Shown here: one piece after another, positions 37,046-48,313 of the stretch | Layout of the letters: every line of letters begins with the position of its first letter | Position numbering within the stretch: the first letter of the stretch is position 1 | From: Agrococcus baldri | GTDB taxonomy: Bacteria > Actinomycetota > Actinomycetes > Actinomycetales > Microbacteriaceae | NCBI GenBank assembly: GCA_900114805.1 | Contig: FOZN01000004.1 | Span: 248,001-312,000, forward strand | Direction of reading: 5' to 3' | Length of the DNA: 64,000 nt | Notes under the pieces: model-generated | What the model was told of the DNA's origin: nothing | Database searches by the model: none | What the model saw: only the letters and a program-made list of their open reading frames with translations | Position numbers and translations under genes: made by a program

Positions 37046-38637
37046 CGTTCTCCATCAACGCCTCCGGCGCCGCGGCCGAGGCGATCGAGCGGGTCGTTCC
37101 GCAGCTCGTCGCCGACGGAGTGGCCGGCAGGCTCGTCTCCGGCGACGCCACGCTCTGGGGCGAGGCCGCAGAGGCCGAGGCGTCGATCCGGCTCGGCTGG
37201 GTCGAGGCGGCCGCAGGCACGCGCGGGCTCGTCGACGACATCGAGGCGCTGCGCAAGCAGCTGCGCGAGCAGGGCGTCGACCGCATCGCGCTGGCCGGCA
37301 TGGGCGGTTCCTCGCTCGCGCCGGAGGTCATCACCCGCACCGAGGGCGTCGACCTGATCGTGCTCGACTCCACCGAACCGTCACAGGTGCGCAGGGCACT
37401 GCGGGACGGCCTGGCCCGCACGGCGCTCGTGGTCTCTTCGAAGTCGGGCTCCACGCTCGAGACCGACAGCCAGAAGCGCGCGTTCGAGGCCGCCTACCGC
37501 GACGCGGGCATCGACCCGGCAGAGCGCATCATCGTGGTCACCGACCCGGGCTCGCCGCTCGACGGCGAGGCTCGCCGCGCCGGCTACCGGGTGTTCAACG
37601 CCGACCCGAACGTGGGCGGGCGCTACTCGGCGCTCACCGCATTCGGCATCGTCCCCTCCGGGCTGGCCGGCGTCGACGTGCGCGAGCTCATCGATGAGGC
37701 GATCGCCGCGCTGCCCGAGATCAGCGAGGACTCGGCCGACAACCCCGGGCTCAGGCTCGCCGCCGCGATCGCCGCCACGAAGCCGCTGCGCGACAAGACC
37801 GGCATCGTCACCGACGGCACGCACATCGTCGGTCTCGGCGAGTGGGCCGAGCAGCTGATCGCCGAATCCACCGGCAAGGAGGGCATCGGCCTGCTGCCGA
37901 TCGTGCTCGAGAAGGACGCGCCCGAGCTGTCGGCCGACCTGGCCGACCTGCAGGTCGTGCGCCTGGTGGGCTCCGCCCGTGACACGCGCGAGGTGGCCGA
38001 GGGCGAGGTCGAGGTGGCGGGCACGCTCGGCGCACAGCTGCTGGTGTGGGAGTTCGCCGTGGCCGTCGCCGGTCGCATCCTGGGCATCAACCCCTTCGAC
38101 CAGCCGGACGTCGAGTCGGCGAAGATCGCGGCGCGCGGCCTGCTCGACTCGCTCGAGCCGCCGGCAGCGCCGGCCGCAATCGACGGCGGCATCGAGGTGC
38201 GCGGCACCGCCGGCGTCGCACTCGAGACCGTGGACGCATCCGTCGATGCCCTGCTCGCGCAGCTGGCCGAGGGCGGCTACCTGGCGATCCACGCCTACCT
38301 CGACCGGATCGGCCAGCCGCGCTTCGAGCGGCTGCGCGCCGCCTTCGCAGCGCGCACCGGGCGCCCGGTGACGTTCGGATGGGGCCCGCGATTCCTGCAC
38401 TCCACCGGGCAGTACCACAAGGGCGGCACGCCCAACGGGGTCTTCCTGCAGCTGCTGGGCACGCCGCACGAGGATCTCGAGATCCCCGGTCGGCCGTTCA
38501 CGTTCGGCCAGCTGATCCAGTCGCAGGCATCCGGCGACGCGAGCGTGCTCGCCGAGCACGGCCGGCCCGTGCTGACGCTGACGCTGGACGACCTGGACGA
38601 GGGCCTCGATCGGCTCCTCGCCGCAGCCGCTCGATGA
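37042..38637 (+). CDS. pgi: Glucose-6-phosphate isomerase (actinobacterial operon form)
   Basis: A 531-aa SIS-domain isomerase. [11 protein letters not shown] (about 89-99) and [11 protein letters not shown] (about 131-141) form the first SIS domain; the second spans about 250-400. [15 protein letters not shown] (about 451-465) is the conserved C-terminal site. The protein aligns with the form that sits between tal and zwf in actinobacteria, which is distant from the canonical 550-aa Pgi and sometimes annotated as a bifunctional transaldolase/isomerase relative. It channels glucose-6-phosphate at the entry to the pathway. Confidence 0.9.
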   Translation: MTFSINASGAAAEAIERVVPQLVADGVAGRLVSGDATLWGEAAEAEASIRLGWVEAAAGTRGLVDDIEALRKQLREQGVDRIALAGMGGSSLAPEVITRTEGVDLIVLDSTEPSQVRRALRDGLARTALVVSSKSGSTLETDSQKRAFEAAYRDAGIDPAERIIVVTDPGSPLDGEARRAGYRVFNADPNVGGRYSALTAFGIVPSGLAGVDVRELIDEAIAALPEISEDSADNPGLRLAAAIAATKPLRDKTGIVTDGTHIVGLGEWAEQLIAESTGKEGIGLLPIVLEKDAPELSADLADLQVVRLVGSARDTREVAEGEVEVAGTLGAQLLVWEFAVAVAGRILGINPFDQPDVESAKIAARGLLDSLEPPAAPAAIDGGIEVRGTAGVALETVDASVDALLAQLAEGGYLAIHAYLDRIGQPRFERLRAAFAARTGRPVTFGWGPRFLHSTGQYHKGGTPNGVFLQLLGTPHEDLEIPGRPFTFGQLIQSQASGDASVLAEHGRPVLTLTLDDLDEGLDRLLAAAAR

Positions 38638-40211
38638 ACGACGCAACGGCCGGGGCGGCGCAGACCGTCCCGGCCGTGCCCATCTCGGCCGGCCACAATC
38701 CCCTCCGTGACGCCACCGACCAGCGACTCACGCGCATCCCGGGACCGAATGCGCTGACCTTCTTCGGCGTCACCGGCGACCTTGCGCGGAAGAAGCTGCT
38801 GCCGGCGGTCTACGACCTCGCCAACCGCGGTCTGCTGCCCCCGGGCTTCGGCCTGGTCGGCTTCGGCCGCCGCGACTGGACGCACGAGCAGTTCGCCGAG
38901 GTGGTCCGCGAGGCCGTGCAGCAGCACGCCCGCACCTCCTTCCGCGAGTCGGTCTGGCGGCAGCTCGCCGAGGGCATCCGCTTCGTGCAGGGCGACTTCG
39001 ACGACGACGCGGCCTTCGACCGGCTGGCAGAGGTGCTGGCCGAGCTCGACACCGCCCGCGGCACGATGGGCAACCACGCCTTCTACCTCTCGATCCCGCC
39101 CAACGCCTTCCCGCTTGTCACCCAGCAGCTCAAGCGCTCCGGCCTCGCCGAGGGCGCGGCCGATCGCTGGCGGCGCGTGGTGATCGAGAAGCCCTTCGGC
39201 CACGATCTGGCCTCTGCGCGTGAGCTCAACGAGGTCGTCGAGTCGGTCTTCCCGGCCGACAGCGTCTTCCGCATCGACCACTACCTCGGCAAGGAGACGG
39301 TGCAGAACATCCTGGCGCTGCGCTTCGCCAACGCGCTGTGGGAGCCGATCTGGAACGCCAACCACATCGACCACGTGCAGATCACGATGGCTGAGGACAT
39401 CGGCGTGGGCGGCCGCGCCGGGTACTACGACGGCATCGGCGCCGCCCGAGACGTGATCCAGAACCACCTGCTGCAGCTCTTCGCGCTCACCGCCATGGAG
39501 GAGCCGGTGTCGTTCGACGCCGCCGACCTCCGGGTCGAGAAGGAGAAAGTGCTGCGCGCCGCGCGGGTGCCGCTCCCCCTCGAGCACTCGACGGCTCGCG
39601 GCCAGTACGGCGGCGGCTGGCACGGCGGCGGCCAGGTGCGGGGCTTCCTGGAAGAGGAGGGCATGCGCCCGGACTCGGCCACCGAGACCTACGCCGCGGT
39701 GAAGCTCGAGGTCGACACACGCCGCTGGGCGGGCGTGCCGTTCTACCTCCGCGCCGGCAAACGGCTCGGCCGCCGCGTGACCGAGATCGCGATCGTCTTC
39801 AAGCGCGCGTCGCAGTACCTCTTCGAGGATTCCGCGCTGCGCACGATGGGCGAGAACGCCCTGGTGATCCGCGTGCAGCCCGACGAGGGCGTCTCGATGC
39901 GGTTCGGCTCGAAGGTGCCGGGCCCGGGCATGCACGTGCGCGACGTGACGATGGACTTCGGCTACGGCCACGCCTTCACCGAGGAGAGCCCCGAGGCCTA
40001 CGAGCGGCTCATCCTCGACGTGCTGCTGGGCGACCCGCCGCTGTTCCCCCGCCACGAAGAGGTCGAGCTCTCCTGGAAGATCCTCGACCCCATCGAGCAG
40101 CACTGGGAGCAGCAGGGCGGACCCGTCGAGCAGTACCAGCCCGGCTCCTGGGGCCCGCAGGGCGCGCACGAGCTGCTCGCGCGCGACGGCAGGCACTGGA
40201 GGCGACCGTGA
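38634..40211 (+). CDS. zwf: Glucose-6-phosphate 1-dehydrogenase
   Basis: A 525-aa NADP-dependent dehydrogenase. Cofactor motif FFGVTGDLARKKLLPA (about 43-58), EKPFGHD (about 183-189) and the signature RIDHYLGKE (about 213-221) with the catalytic His. ATG 38634 overlaps the pgi stop. Followed by its assembly factor opcA. The 42-residue N-terminal lead before the Rossmann motif is longer than in enterobacteria but normal for actinobacteria. Confidence 0.97.
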   Translation: MNDATAGAAQTVPAVPISAGHNPLRDATDQRLTRIPGPNALTFFGVTGDLARKKLLPAVYDLANRGLLPPGFGLVGFGRRDWTHEQFAEVVREAVQQHARTSFRESVWRQLAEGIRFVQGDFDDDAAFDRLAEVLAELDTARGTMGNHAFYLSIPPNAFPLVTQQLKRSGLAEGAADRWRRVVIEKPFGHDLASARELNEVVESVFPADSVFRIDHYLGKETVQNILALRFANALWEPIWNANHIDHVQITMAEDIGVGGRAGYYDGIGAARDVIQNHLLQLFALTAMEEPVSFDAADLRVEKEKVLRAARVPLPLEHSTARGQYGGGWHGGGQVRGFLEEEGMRPDSATETYAAVKLEVDTRRWAGVPFYLRAGKRLGRRVTEIAIVFKRASQYLFEDSALRTMGENALVIRVQPDEGVSMRFGSKVPGPGMHVRDVTMDFGYGHAFTEESPEAYERLILDVLLGDPPLFPRHEEVELSWKILDPIEQHWEQQGGPVEQYQPGSWGPQGAHELLARDGRHWRRP

Positions 40212-41146
40212 TCATCCGACTTTCCCGCACCAACACCGCAGAGGTGCAGCGGCGCATGCTGGAGATCCGCGACGAGGGCGGCGTCGTCGCGCTCGGCCGT
40301 GTGCTCACGCTGGTCGTGCACACCCAGATCGGCGCCGAGGAGGAGGCGATCAGGGCGGCCAACCAGGCCTCCCGCGAGCACCCGATGCGCGTCATCGTGG
40401 TCTCCCGCAACCCCGACAGCATCAATGCGGGCGAAGAGGCGCGCCTCGATGCCGAGCTGCGGGTGGGTGCCGACGCCGGCGCGAGCGAGGTGGTGCTGCT
40501 GCAGTGCTACGGCGAGCTCGGCTCGCACCTGCTCGGCATCGTGCAGGGCCTGCTGCTGCCGGATGCACCGGTGGTCGCCTGGTGGCCCAGCTTCATGCCC
40601 GAGACGCCCTCGGCGTCGCAGCTGGGGCAGATCTCGCAGCGCCGCATCACCGACTCCGGCAAGCAGGCCGATCCGCGCCAGGCGATCCTGACGCTCGCTG
40701 GCTGCTACACGCCGGGCGACACCGACCTGGCGTGGACGAGGCTGACGAACTGGCGCGCGCACATGGCCGCACTGCTCGACCAGCCGCCCTACGAGCCGGT
40801 GCGCTCCGGCGTCGTCATCGGTGACCTGGCCAACCCGAGCGTGCACCTCATGGCCGGCTGGCTGCGCCTGCGGCTGCGGGTGCCGATCGAGCAGATCGAG
40901 GCCGGCGACACCCCGACCGGGTCGAGCGGACTGCACGCGGTCGAGCTGCGGCGCGAGAGCGGCTCATCGTCGCTCACGCGCATGCGCGATTCGGTCGGCG
41001 TGCTCCAGCAGCCCGGACAGCCCTCGCACAACGTCGCGCTCTCCACGCGCGGCCTCGAGGACCAGCTGGCGGAGGAGCTGCGCAAGCTCGACGCCGACGA
41101 CATGTATCGACAGGTCCTGCTGTCGATCGCAGAGGAGCCCCGATGA
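40208..41146 (+). CDS. opcA: Glucose-6-phosphate dehydrogenase assembly protein OpcA
   Basis: A 312-aa actinobacterial/cyanobacterial protein needed for full G6PDH activity and redox response. It is recognised by its place after zwf and by sequences such as VVLLQCYGELGSHLLGIV (about 98-115) and VVAWWPSFMPETPS (about 121-134). The GTG start lies in the zwf stop (GTGA). There are two Cys residues, one in LQCYGE (about 103) and one in LAGCYTPGD (about 162); whether they act as redox switches is not known. Confidence 0.93.
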   Translation: MIIRLSRTNTAEVQRRMLEIRDEGGVVALGRVLTLVVHTQIGAEEEAIRAANQASREHPMRVIVVSRNPDSINAGEEARLDAELRVGADAGASEVVLLQCYGELGSHLLGIVQGLLLPDAPVVAWWPSFMPETPSASQLGQISQRRITDSGKQADPRQAILTLAGCYTPGDTDLAWTRLTNWRAHMAALLDQPPYEPVRSGVVIGDLANPSVHLMAGWLRLRLRVPIEQIEAGDTPTGSSGLHAVELRRESGSSSLTRMRDSVGVLQQPGQPSHNVALSTRGLEDQLAEELRKLDADDMYRQVLLSIAEEPR

Positions 41147-41853
41147 ACGTCATCACCCACCGCGATCGCGCGGCGCTCGTCGCGCAGACGGCCGACCGGC
41201 TCACCGCGCTGCTCGGCGAGCTGATCGCCACGCAGGGACGCGCGACGGTCGCCGTCACCGGCGGCTCGGTCGGCATCGAGCTGCTCGCCGCGCTCGCCGA
41301 CCGCGACATCGACTGGCAGCACGTCGTCATCACCTGGAGCGACGAGCGCTACGTCGCGGCCGACTCCCCCGACCGCAACGCCCGGCAGGCACGCGAGGCG
41401 CTGCTCGACCTGGTGCCGATCCCGGCAGAGAACGTGCGCGAGCTGCCCGCCGACGACGGCACGCCGCTCGATGCGGCCGCTGCCGCGGGCAGCGCGCTGC
41501 TCGAGTCGCTCGGCACGATCGACCTGACGCTGCTGGGCATGGGCCCGGATGCGCACATCGCGTCGCTCTTCCCCGGCATGCCGGGCGTGCTGCAGCCGGG
41601 CGTCGCGGTGATCGCCGTCACCGACTCCCCCAAGCCGCCGCCCTCGCGTCTGAGCTTCACGGTCGGCGCGATCAACGCATCCGACCGTGTCTGGCTCATC
41701 GTCGCCGGTGCGGACAAGGCGGAGGCCGCCGCGCTCGCACGCAGCGGCGCAGCCCCGGAGACAGCGCCCGCCGGCACCGCGCAGGGCCGCGAGGAGACGC
41801 TCATGCTGCTGGACGCCGAAGCGGCCGCCCTCCTGGAGGAGGACGGCCGCTGA
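41143..41853 (+). CDS. pgl: 6-phosphogluconolactonase
   Basis: A 236-aa DevB-type lactonase. VTGGSVGIELLAAL (about 32-45), ITWSDERYVAADSPDRNARQ (about 65-84) and LLGMGPDAHIASLFPG (about 128-143) mark the active site. Hydrolyses 6-phosphogluconolactone after Zwf. Last gene of the operon, overlapping opcA by four bases. The next enzyme, Gnd, is not in the window. Confidence 0.95.
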   Translation: MNVITHRDRAALVAQTADRLTALLGELIATQGRATVAVTGGSVGIELLAALADRDIDWQHVVITWSDERYVAADSPDRNARQAREALLDLVPIPAENVRELPADDGTPLDAAAAAGSALLESLGTIDLTLLGMGPDAHIASLFPGMPGVLQPGVAVIAVTDSPKPPPSRLSFTVGAINASDRVWLIVAGADKAEAAALARSGAAPETAPAGTAQGREETLMLLDAEAAALLEEDGR

Positions 41854-41907
41854 GGTCGGTGTCGTCTCGATGCGCCCCTTCGGGCTGACCGACGGACGCA
41901 GGTCGCG

Positions 41908-42264
41908 TCAGCCGCGACCCTCTGCCGAGCGGAGCTTCTGCAGCGCCTCGTCGAGCAGCTGCGTCGACTCCTCGGGCGTGCGGCGCTCCTTCACGTAGGC
42001 GAGGTGCGTCTTGTAGGGCTCGTTCTTCGCCACCGAGGGCGGGTTCTCCTTGTCACGGCCGGCCGGCAGACCGGTCGACGGCGAGTCGATCACCTCGGGG
42101 ATCTCGTCCTCGGGCAGGTCGGCCGCGAAGTAGCGGACCGTCTCGTTGCCCATGGCGTCCCAGTAGGAGATCGCCACGCGCTCGGCGTGGAAGCCCCGGT
42201 CCTGCTCGCCCATGGGGCCCGCGCCGACGCGCGAGCCGCGGATTGCACTGCCACCGGAAGCCAT
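41908..42264 (-). CDS. rbpA: RNA polymerase-binding protein RbpA
   Basis: A 118-aa actinobacterial transcription factor that binds RNA polymerase and the primary sigma factor and steadies the open complex. It has an N-terminal tail (IRGSRVGAGPM), a central beta-barrel domain, a basic linker, and the sigma-interaction helices PYKTHLAYVKERRTPEES and QLLDEALQKL (about 83-112). It has no cysteines, so it is a zinc-free form. ATG 42264 shares one base with the secG stop. Confidence 0.9.
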   Translation of the reverse strand: MASGGSAIRGSRVGAGPMGEQDRGFHAERVAISYWDAMGNETVRYFAADLPEDEIPEVIDSPSTGLPAGRDKENPPSVAKNEPYKTHLAYVKERRTPEESTQLLDEALQKLRSAEGRG

Positions 42265-42512
42265 CAGATCCCCGCAAACTTGGTGATGAGTCCGAGCACC
42301 ACGATCGAGGCGAGCCATGCGAGGCCCACGACCACGGTGATCGTGTTGAGGTTGCGCTCAGCCACGCCGGATGAGCCGATCGAGCCGCCCACGCCGCCGC
42401 CGAACATGTCGGACAGGCCGCCGCCGCGGCCCTTGTGCAGCAGGATGAACAGCGTCAGCAGCACCGAGGTGACGCCGAGGATCACCTGCATGACGATCTG
42501 GAGAATCTCCAC
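42264..42512 (-). CDS. secG: Preprotein translocase subunit SecG
   Basis: An 82-aa membrane protein with two helices (about 3-25 and 56-77) and the glycine-rich cytoplasmic loop HKGRGGGLSDMFGGGVGG (about 26-43) that defines SecG. Part of SecYEG. Located between tpiA and rbpA on the same strand, the usual actinobacterial order after gap-pgk-tpiA. TAGGAT on the minus strand (42598-42593) may be its own -10 box. Confidence 0.95.
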   Translation of the reverse strand: MEILQIVMQVILGVTSVLLTLFILLHKGRGGGLSDMFGGGVGGSIGSSGVAERNLNTITVVVGLAWLASIVVLGLITKFAGI

Positions 42513-42640
42513 TAGCCCTCTTTCTCAATTCCTCGGCCGAAGCCGCGACCGTGCGCGCGACGCGACGACGGCGCACGGGAAGTCCAACGAGCATCCTACC
42601 GCAGGGATTCCCGAGCATCGGGCTCGGCCCTGCGCGCCGC

Positions 42641-43438
42641 TCAGGTGCCGACGTGCTGCCGGTACCTCGCGATGGCCGCGAACTCCGCCGCGTCGAGGCT
42701 CGCGCCGCCCACGAGTGCGCCGTCGACGTCGGGCTCGCGCATGAAGCCGGCGATGTTGCCCGACTTGACGCTGCCGCCGTAGAGGATGCGCGTCGCCGCG
42801 GCTGCCTCGTCGCCACGCACCTCAGCGATCGTCTGCCGCAGCGCCTGGCACACCTGCTGCGCCTGCTCCGACGTGGCCGCCTGACCCGAGCCGATCGCCC
42901 AGACCGGCTCGTAGGCGACCACGATCTCACCGGAGTCGGGCAGCTCGGCGAGCACATCGCGCAGCTGCTGCACGGGCACTGCGGAGGCGCCGTGCTGCTC
43001 CAGATCCTCGGCGGTCTCCCCCACGCAGATCACCGGGGTGACCCCGTGCTGCAGCGCGGCCGCGGCCTTCCTGCCGACCACCGCATCCGTCTCGTGGTGG
43101 TCCTGCCGACGCTCGGAGTGGCCGACGATGGCGTAGGCGCACTCGAGCTTGGCCAGCATGCTCGCCGAGACCTCGCCGGTGTGGGCGCCGGACTCGTGCT
43201 GCGAGACGTCCTGCGCGCCGAAGCGCAGCTCGAACTTCTCGGCCGAGACCAGCGTCTGCACGCTGCGCAGATCGGTGAAGGGCGGGAAGACCGCCACTTC
43301 GACTGCCGCATGGTCGTGCTTGCCGTCCTGGAGGGTCCATGCGAGCTTCTGCACGAGCGCAATCGCCTGCAGGTGGTCCTGGTTGAGCTTCCAGTTGCCC
43401 GCGATGAGCGGAACGCGGTCTGCCTTCGGTGTGGTCAC
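42641..43438 (-). CDS. tpiA: Triose-phosphate isomerase
   Basis: A 265-aa glycolytic TIM barrel. GNWKLN (about 14-19, catalytic Lys), VGHSERR (about 100-106, His) and AYEPVWAIG (about 171-179, Glu) are all intact. The GTG start overlaps the pgk stop by four bases (GTGA). Co-transcribed with gap and pgk. Confidence 0.97.
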   Translation of the reverse strand: MTTPKADRVPLIAGNWKLNQDHLQAIALVQKLAWTLQDGKHDHAAVEVAVFPPFTDLRSVQTLVSAEKFELRFGAQDVSQHESGAHTGEVSASMLAKLECAYAIVGHSERRQDHHETDAVVGRKAAAALQHGVTPVICVGETAEDLEQHGASAVPVQQLRDVLAELPDSGEIVVAYEPVWAIGSGQAATSEQAQQVCQALRQTIAEVRGDEAAAATRILYGGSVKSGNIAGFMREPDVDGALVGGASLDAAEFAAIARYRQHVGT

Positions 43439-44646
43439 AGGCCCAATGCCTCCAGTCCAGGGAGGCGGGCGCCCTCGAGGAATTCGAGGCTCGCACCGCC
43501 GCCGGTCGAGATGTGGCCGAACGCGTCGTCGGCGAAGCCCAGCTGCCGCACCGCAGCGGCCGAGTCGCCGCCGCCGACGACCGAGAGGCCGTCGATCTCG
43601 GTGAGCGCCTGCGCGACGGCCTTGGTGCCGTGCGCGAAGGCCGGCATCTCGAACACGCCCATCGGGCCGTTCCAGAACACGGTCGCGGCGCTGCGGATGG
43701 CCTCGGCGAACGCGGCAGCCGAATCCGGCCCGATGTCGAGGCCGATGCCGTCCTTGCCGAAGCTCGACTGCCCGATCGCGTCGGCGGCGACCGTCTCGTG
43801 CTCGGCGTCGGCGTCGAAAGCGGCTGCGACGACGATGTCGGTGGGCAGCAGCAGCTCGACGCCGAGCTCCTTCGCCTGCTGCAGGTAGCCGCGCACGCGG
43901 TCGAGCTGGTCGTCCTCGAGCAGGCTCGAGGCGACGCCGTGGCCCTGCGCAGCGAGGAAGGTGAAGAGCATGCCGCCGCCGATGAGCAGCCGGTCGACGC
44001 GCGGCAGCAGGTGCTCGATCACGCCGAGCTTGTCGCTCACCTTGGAACCGCCGAGCACGACCGCGTAGGGGTGCTCCGGCGAGTCGGTCAATCGTGAGAG
44101 CACCTCGAGCTCGCGCTCGACGAGCATGCCGGCGGCGCTGGGCAGCGCCTTGGCGATCTCGTACACGCTCGCCTGCTCGCGATGGACGACCCCGAAGCCG
44201 TCGGAGACGAAGACGTCGGCGCCCGCCGCCAGCTCGCCGGCGAACGCGGCGCGCTCGTCGGCATCCTTGCTGGTCTCGCGGGGATCGAAGCGCAGGTTCT
44301 CGAGCAGCGCCAGCTGCCCGTCCTGCAGGGCGGTCCGGACGCGCTCGGCGTCCTCGCCGACCGTGTCGGTCGCGAAGGCGACCGAGGTCTCGAGCAGCTC
44401 GCCCAGCCGCGCGGCGACCGGCTCGAGCGAGTACTGCGCCTCCGGCGCGCCCTTCGGACGGCCGAGGTGGGACATCGCCACCACCTTCGCGCCCTGCTCG
44501 AGCAGGGCGCGAAGGGTTGGCAGCGATGCGACGATCCGGCCCTCGTCGGTGATGGCGCCGTCCTGCAGCGGGACGTTGAAGTCGCAGCGGATGAGGACGG
44601 TCTTCCCGGCGAGATCGCCGAGCGTTGAGAGGGTGCGGATCGCCAT
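43435..44646 (-). CDS. pgk: Phosphoglycerate kinase
   Basis: A 403-aa two-domain kinase. [13 protein letters not shown] (about 18-30) is the substrate motif, [10 protein letters not shown] lies near residue 115, and the nucleotide site has [12 protein letters not shown] (about 200-211) and GGGDSAAAV (about 374-382). It starts at ATG 44646, five bases after gap. Confidence 0.97.
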   Translation of the reverse strand: MAIRTLSTLGDLAGKTVLIRCDFNVPLQDGAITDEGRIVASLPTLRALLEQGAKVVAMSHLGRPKGAPEAQYSLEPVAARLGELLETSVAFATDTVGEDAERVRTALQDGQLALLENLRFDPRETSKDADERAAFAGELAAGADVFVSDGFGVVHREQASVYEIAKALPSAAGMLVERELEVLSRLTDSPEHPYAVVLGGSKVSDKLGVIEHLLPRVDRLLIGGGMLFTFLAAQGHGVASSLLEDDQLDRVRGYLQQAKELGVELLLPTDIVVAAAFDADAEHETVAADAIGQSSFGKDGIGLDIGPDSAAAFAEAIRSAATVFWNGPMGVFEMPAFAHGTKAVAQALTEIDGLSVVGGGDSAAAVRQLGFADDAFGHISTGGGASLEFLEGARLPGLEALGL

Positions 44647-44651
44647 GCGGA

Positions 44652-45719
<1,068 letters not shown>

Positions 45720-45739
45720 TCACATGGTGACGTTCTTGA

Positions 45740-46363
45740 TCAGCGGACGATGAGTCCCGCGGTCTGCGCCTTGGCGGCGTCGAATCGAGCCTGCGCGTCC
45801 TGCCAGTTCACGATGTTCCAGAACGCCTTGACGTAGTCGGCCTTGACGTTCAGGTAGTCGAGGTAGAAGGCGTGCTCCCACATGTCGAGCATGAGGATCG
45901 GCTGGGCGCCGACGGGCACGTTGCCCTGCTGGTCGAAGAGCTGGAAGACATTCAGCCGCGAGGCGATCGAGTCCCACGCCAGCACCGACCAGCCCGAGCC
46001 CTGAATGCCCGTGGCGTTGGCCGTGAAGTGCGCCTTGAACTTGGCGAAGTCGCCGAAGAACTCGCCGATCGCGGCTTGCAGCTCACCCTCGGGCTCACCG
46101 CCGCCGTCGCCGGCGAGGTTGTTCCAGAAGACGGTGTGGTTGGTGTGCCCGCCGAGGTTGAACGCAAGGTCCTTCTCGAGCTTGTTGATCGCGCCGAAGT
46201 CATCGGCGTCACGCGCGGCCTGCAGCTTCTCGAGCGCGGTGTTCGCGCCGTCGACGTAGGCCTTGTGGTGCTTGTCGTGGTGGAGCTCCATGATCTTCGC
46301 CGAGATGTGGGGCTCGAGCGCCGCGTAGTCGTACGGCAGGTCGGGAAGTGTGTAGACGGCCAT
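45740..46363 (-). CDS. sodA: Superoxide dismutase, Mn/Fe family
   Basis: A 207-aa cytoplasmic dismutase. Metal ligands: His in ELHHDKHH (about 26), His in FNLGGHTNHTVFWNNL (about 77), and Asp and His in LDMWEHAFYLDY (about 162 and 166). Mn or Fe preference cannot be settled by eye, though GGHTNHTVFW and the downstream pattern resemble Mn enzymes. ATG 46363 (MAVYTLPDLPY) is preferred over ATG 46372 because GAGAGGA lies at correct distance only for the former. Confidence 0.95.
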   Translation of the reverse strand: MAVYTLPDLPYDYAALEPHISAKIMELHHDKHHKAYVDGANTALEKLQAARDADDFGAINKLEKDLAFNLGGHTNHTVFWNNLAGDGGGEPEGELQAAIGEFFGDFAKFKAHFTANATGIQGSGWSVLAWDSIASRLNVFQLFDQQGNVPVGAQPILMLDMWEHAFYLDYLNVKADYVKAFWNIVNWQDAQARFDAAKAQTAGLIVR

Positions 46364-46420
46364 GGGATTCATCCTCTCTTGCGCGCGCTGCGCGCCGATT
46401 GGTCAGTTCGATCCTAGCCA

Positions 46421-46448
46421 CCGGCACCCTGGACGAAACAGGTGCCGG
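46421..46448 (-). terminator. Terminator of the uvrA-uvrC-rapZ-whiA operon
   Basis: Stem CCGGCACC/GGTGCCGG (46421-46428/46441-46448) with a 12-base loop, located directly after the whiA stop on the minus strand. It may also shape the upstream region of sodA. Confidence 0.6.
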
Positions 46449-46457
46449 AGGGTCTTG

Positions 46458-47435
46458 TCAGACGTCGATGTCCTCCGGCACTGCGGACTCGGTGCCAGGG
46501 ATGCCCTGGTCCTGAGCGGAGCGGTCGGCCATCGCCAGCAGACGCCGGATGCGGCCGGCGACCGCGTCCTTCGTCATGGTCGGCTTCGCGAGGTGCCCGA
46601 GCTCGTCCAGACTCGCGTCGCGGTTCTCGAGCCGCAGCCTGCCCGCGTAGGCGAGGTGCTCCGGCACCTCCGGGCCCAGGATCTCGAGGGCGCGCTCGAT
46701 GCGCGCGCACGCGGCCACGGCGGCCTGCGCGCTGCGGCGCAGGTTGGCGTCGTCGAAGTTCACCAGCCGGTTCGCCGTGGCGCGGACCTCGCGGCGCTGC
46801 CGCAGCTCGGCCCAGGCCTGCACCGTCTGGTGGGCACCCATGGTCGTCAGCATGCGCGAGATCGGCTCGCCCTCGCGGATGACGACGCGGTGCGCGCCGC
46901 GCACCTCGCGCGACTTGGCGGGCACGCCGAGGCGGCCGGCGGCGCCCACGAGCGCCATGGCGGCCTCGTTGCCGGGGCACGCGACTTCCAGCGCGGCGGA
47001 GCGGCCCGGATCCGACAGCGAACCCTGGGCGAGGAACGCGCCGCGCCAGATGCCCGCCAGATCCTCGAGGGAGCCGGTGGTGACCTTGTTGGGGAGCCCG
47101 CGCACCGGCCGGCGCCGCGCATCCATCAGTCCGGTCTGCCTGGCGAGCGTCTCGCCCTCGGCGATCACGCGCACCAGGTACGCGCCGGTGGTGCGATTCG
47201 ACGAGGAGGAGATCTTCGCGATCTCGGCGCGCACGCCGTACAGCTCGAGGATGCTCTTGGCGAGCCTGCGAGCGGCAGCGGCCGAGTCGAGCTCGCTCTC
47301 GACCGCGACGCGGTTCGAGATCACGTGGAGTCCGCCGGCGAACCGCAGCAGGGTCGCGACCTCTGCCGCCTTCGTCTGAGGCCTCGTCACGCGGACCCGC
47401 GCGAGCTCCTCCTTGACGTCGTCGGTCAGTGCCAC
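46458..47435 (-). CDS. whiA: WhiA-family transcription regulator
   Basis: A 325-aa protein with a degenerate LAGLIDADG homing-endonuclease-like N-terminal part (about 20-220) and a C-terminal helix-turn-helix (about 225-310, [14 protein letters not shown]). WhiA controls cell division and sporulation genes in Streptomyces; in non-sporulating relatives it is linked to division and chromosome segregation. The GTG start ([14 protein letters not shown]) follows GAGGAG; an upstream ATG at 47453 would overlap rapZ. Confidence 0.95.
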   Translation of the reverse strand: MALTDDVKEELARVRVTRPQTKAAEVATLLRFAGGLHVISNRVAVESELDSAAAARRLAKSILELYGVRAEIAKISSSSNRTTGAYLVRVIAEGETLARQTGLMDARRRPVRGLPNKVTTGSLEDLAGIWRGAFLAQGSLSDPGRSAALEVACPGNEAAMALVGAAGRLGVPAKSREVRGAHRVVIREGEPISRMLTTMGAHQTVQAWAELRQRREVRATANRLVNFDDANLRRSAQAAVAACARIERALEILGPEVPEHLAYAGRLRLENRDASLDELGHLAKPTMTKDAVAGRIRRLLAMADRSAQDQGIPGTESAVPEDIDV

Positions 47436-47449
47436 GCCTGCTCCTCTCG

Positions 47450-48313
47450 TCATTCGCGCCCCAGATCTCGATGCTTCACGGCGACGCGCAGCCCCGGCAT
47501 GCCGGAGAGCCGCTTCGCCAGGTGCTCCGCGGTGGCCACCGATCGGTGCTTGCCACCGGTGCACCCTACGCCCAGCACAGCGTGCAGCTTGTTCTCACGG
47601 ACATAGCCGGCCAGCACCGGCCGCAGCGCCTCGACGTAGCGGTCGAGGAACTCCTGCGCGCCCTCCTGCTGGAGCACGTAGTCGGAGACGACGGCCTCGG
47701 TGCCGTCGTGCCCGCGAAGATCGGGGATCCAGAACGGGTTCGGGAGGAAGCGCATGTCGGCGACCAGGTCGGCGTCGACCGGCAGCCCGTACTTGAAGCC
47801 GAAGCTCATCACCGTCAGCGTCACCTCGAGCTCGCCGCCGGGGGCGAACCGCTCGCCGACGCGCGTCGTCAGCTGGTGCGGGTTGAGCCCGGTGGTGTCG
47901 AGCAGATCGTCAGCCATCCCGCGCAGCGGCTCGAGCCGGGTGCGCTCCATGCGGATGCCGTCGAGGATCGTGCCGTCGCCCTGCAGCGGGTGCGGCCTGC
48001 GCACCTGCTCGTAGCGCCGCACCAGCTCGGCGTCGCTCGCCTCCAGGAACATCACCCGCACCGAGTGCTCGGCGCGCAGCATCTCGACGAAGCGCTTGGC
48101 GTCGTCGAAGAGCGCACCGCCTCGCACGTCGACGACGATCGCCAGCTTCGGCTCGGTGGATGCGTTGGTGGCGGCCGTGCGCACGAGCGCCCGCAGCATC
48201 GTGGGAGGCAGATTGTCGACCACGAACCAGCCGAGGTCCTCGAGCGCGTTCGCGACGGTCGTCCTACCGGCACCGGACATCCCAGTGATGATGACGATCT
48301 GTCTGGCGTTCAC
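47450..48313 (-). CDS. rapZ: RNase adapter protein RapZ (YvcJ family)
   Basis: A 287-aa nucleotide-binding protein. Walker A-like GMSGAGRTT (about 11-19; Arg replaces the usual Lys), VDVRGG (about 61-66), and the C-terminal [19 protein letters not shown] (about 250-268). In E. coli it steers RNase E to small RNAs; in actinobacteria its job is unclear. It overlaps uvrC by four bases. It is followed directly by whiA with 14 bases between; yvcK/cuvA, often found here, is absent. Confidence 0.94.
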   Translation of the reverse strand: MNARQIVIITGMSGAGRTTVANALEDLGWFVVDNLPPTMLRALVRTAATNASTEPKLAIVVDVRGGALFDDAKRFVEMLRAEHSVRVMFLEASDAELVRRYEQVRRPHPLQGDGTILDGIRMERTRLEPLRGMADDLLDTTGLNPHQLTTRVGERFAPGGELEVTLTVMSFGFKYGLPVDADLVADMRFLPNPFWIPDLRGHDGTEAVVSDYVLQQEGAQEFLDRYVEALRPVLAGYVRENKLHAVLGVGCTGGKHRSVATAEHLAKRLSGMPGLRVAVKHRDLGRE

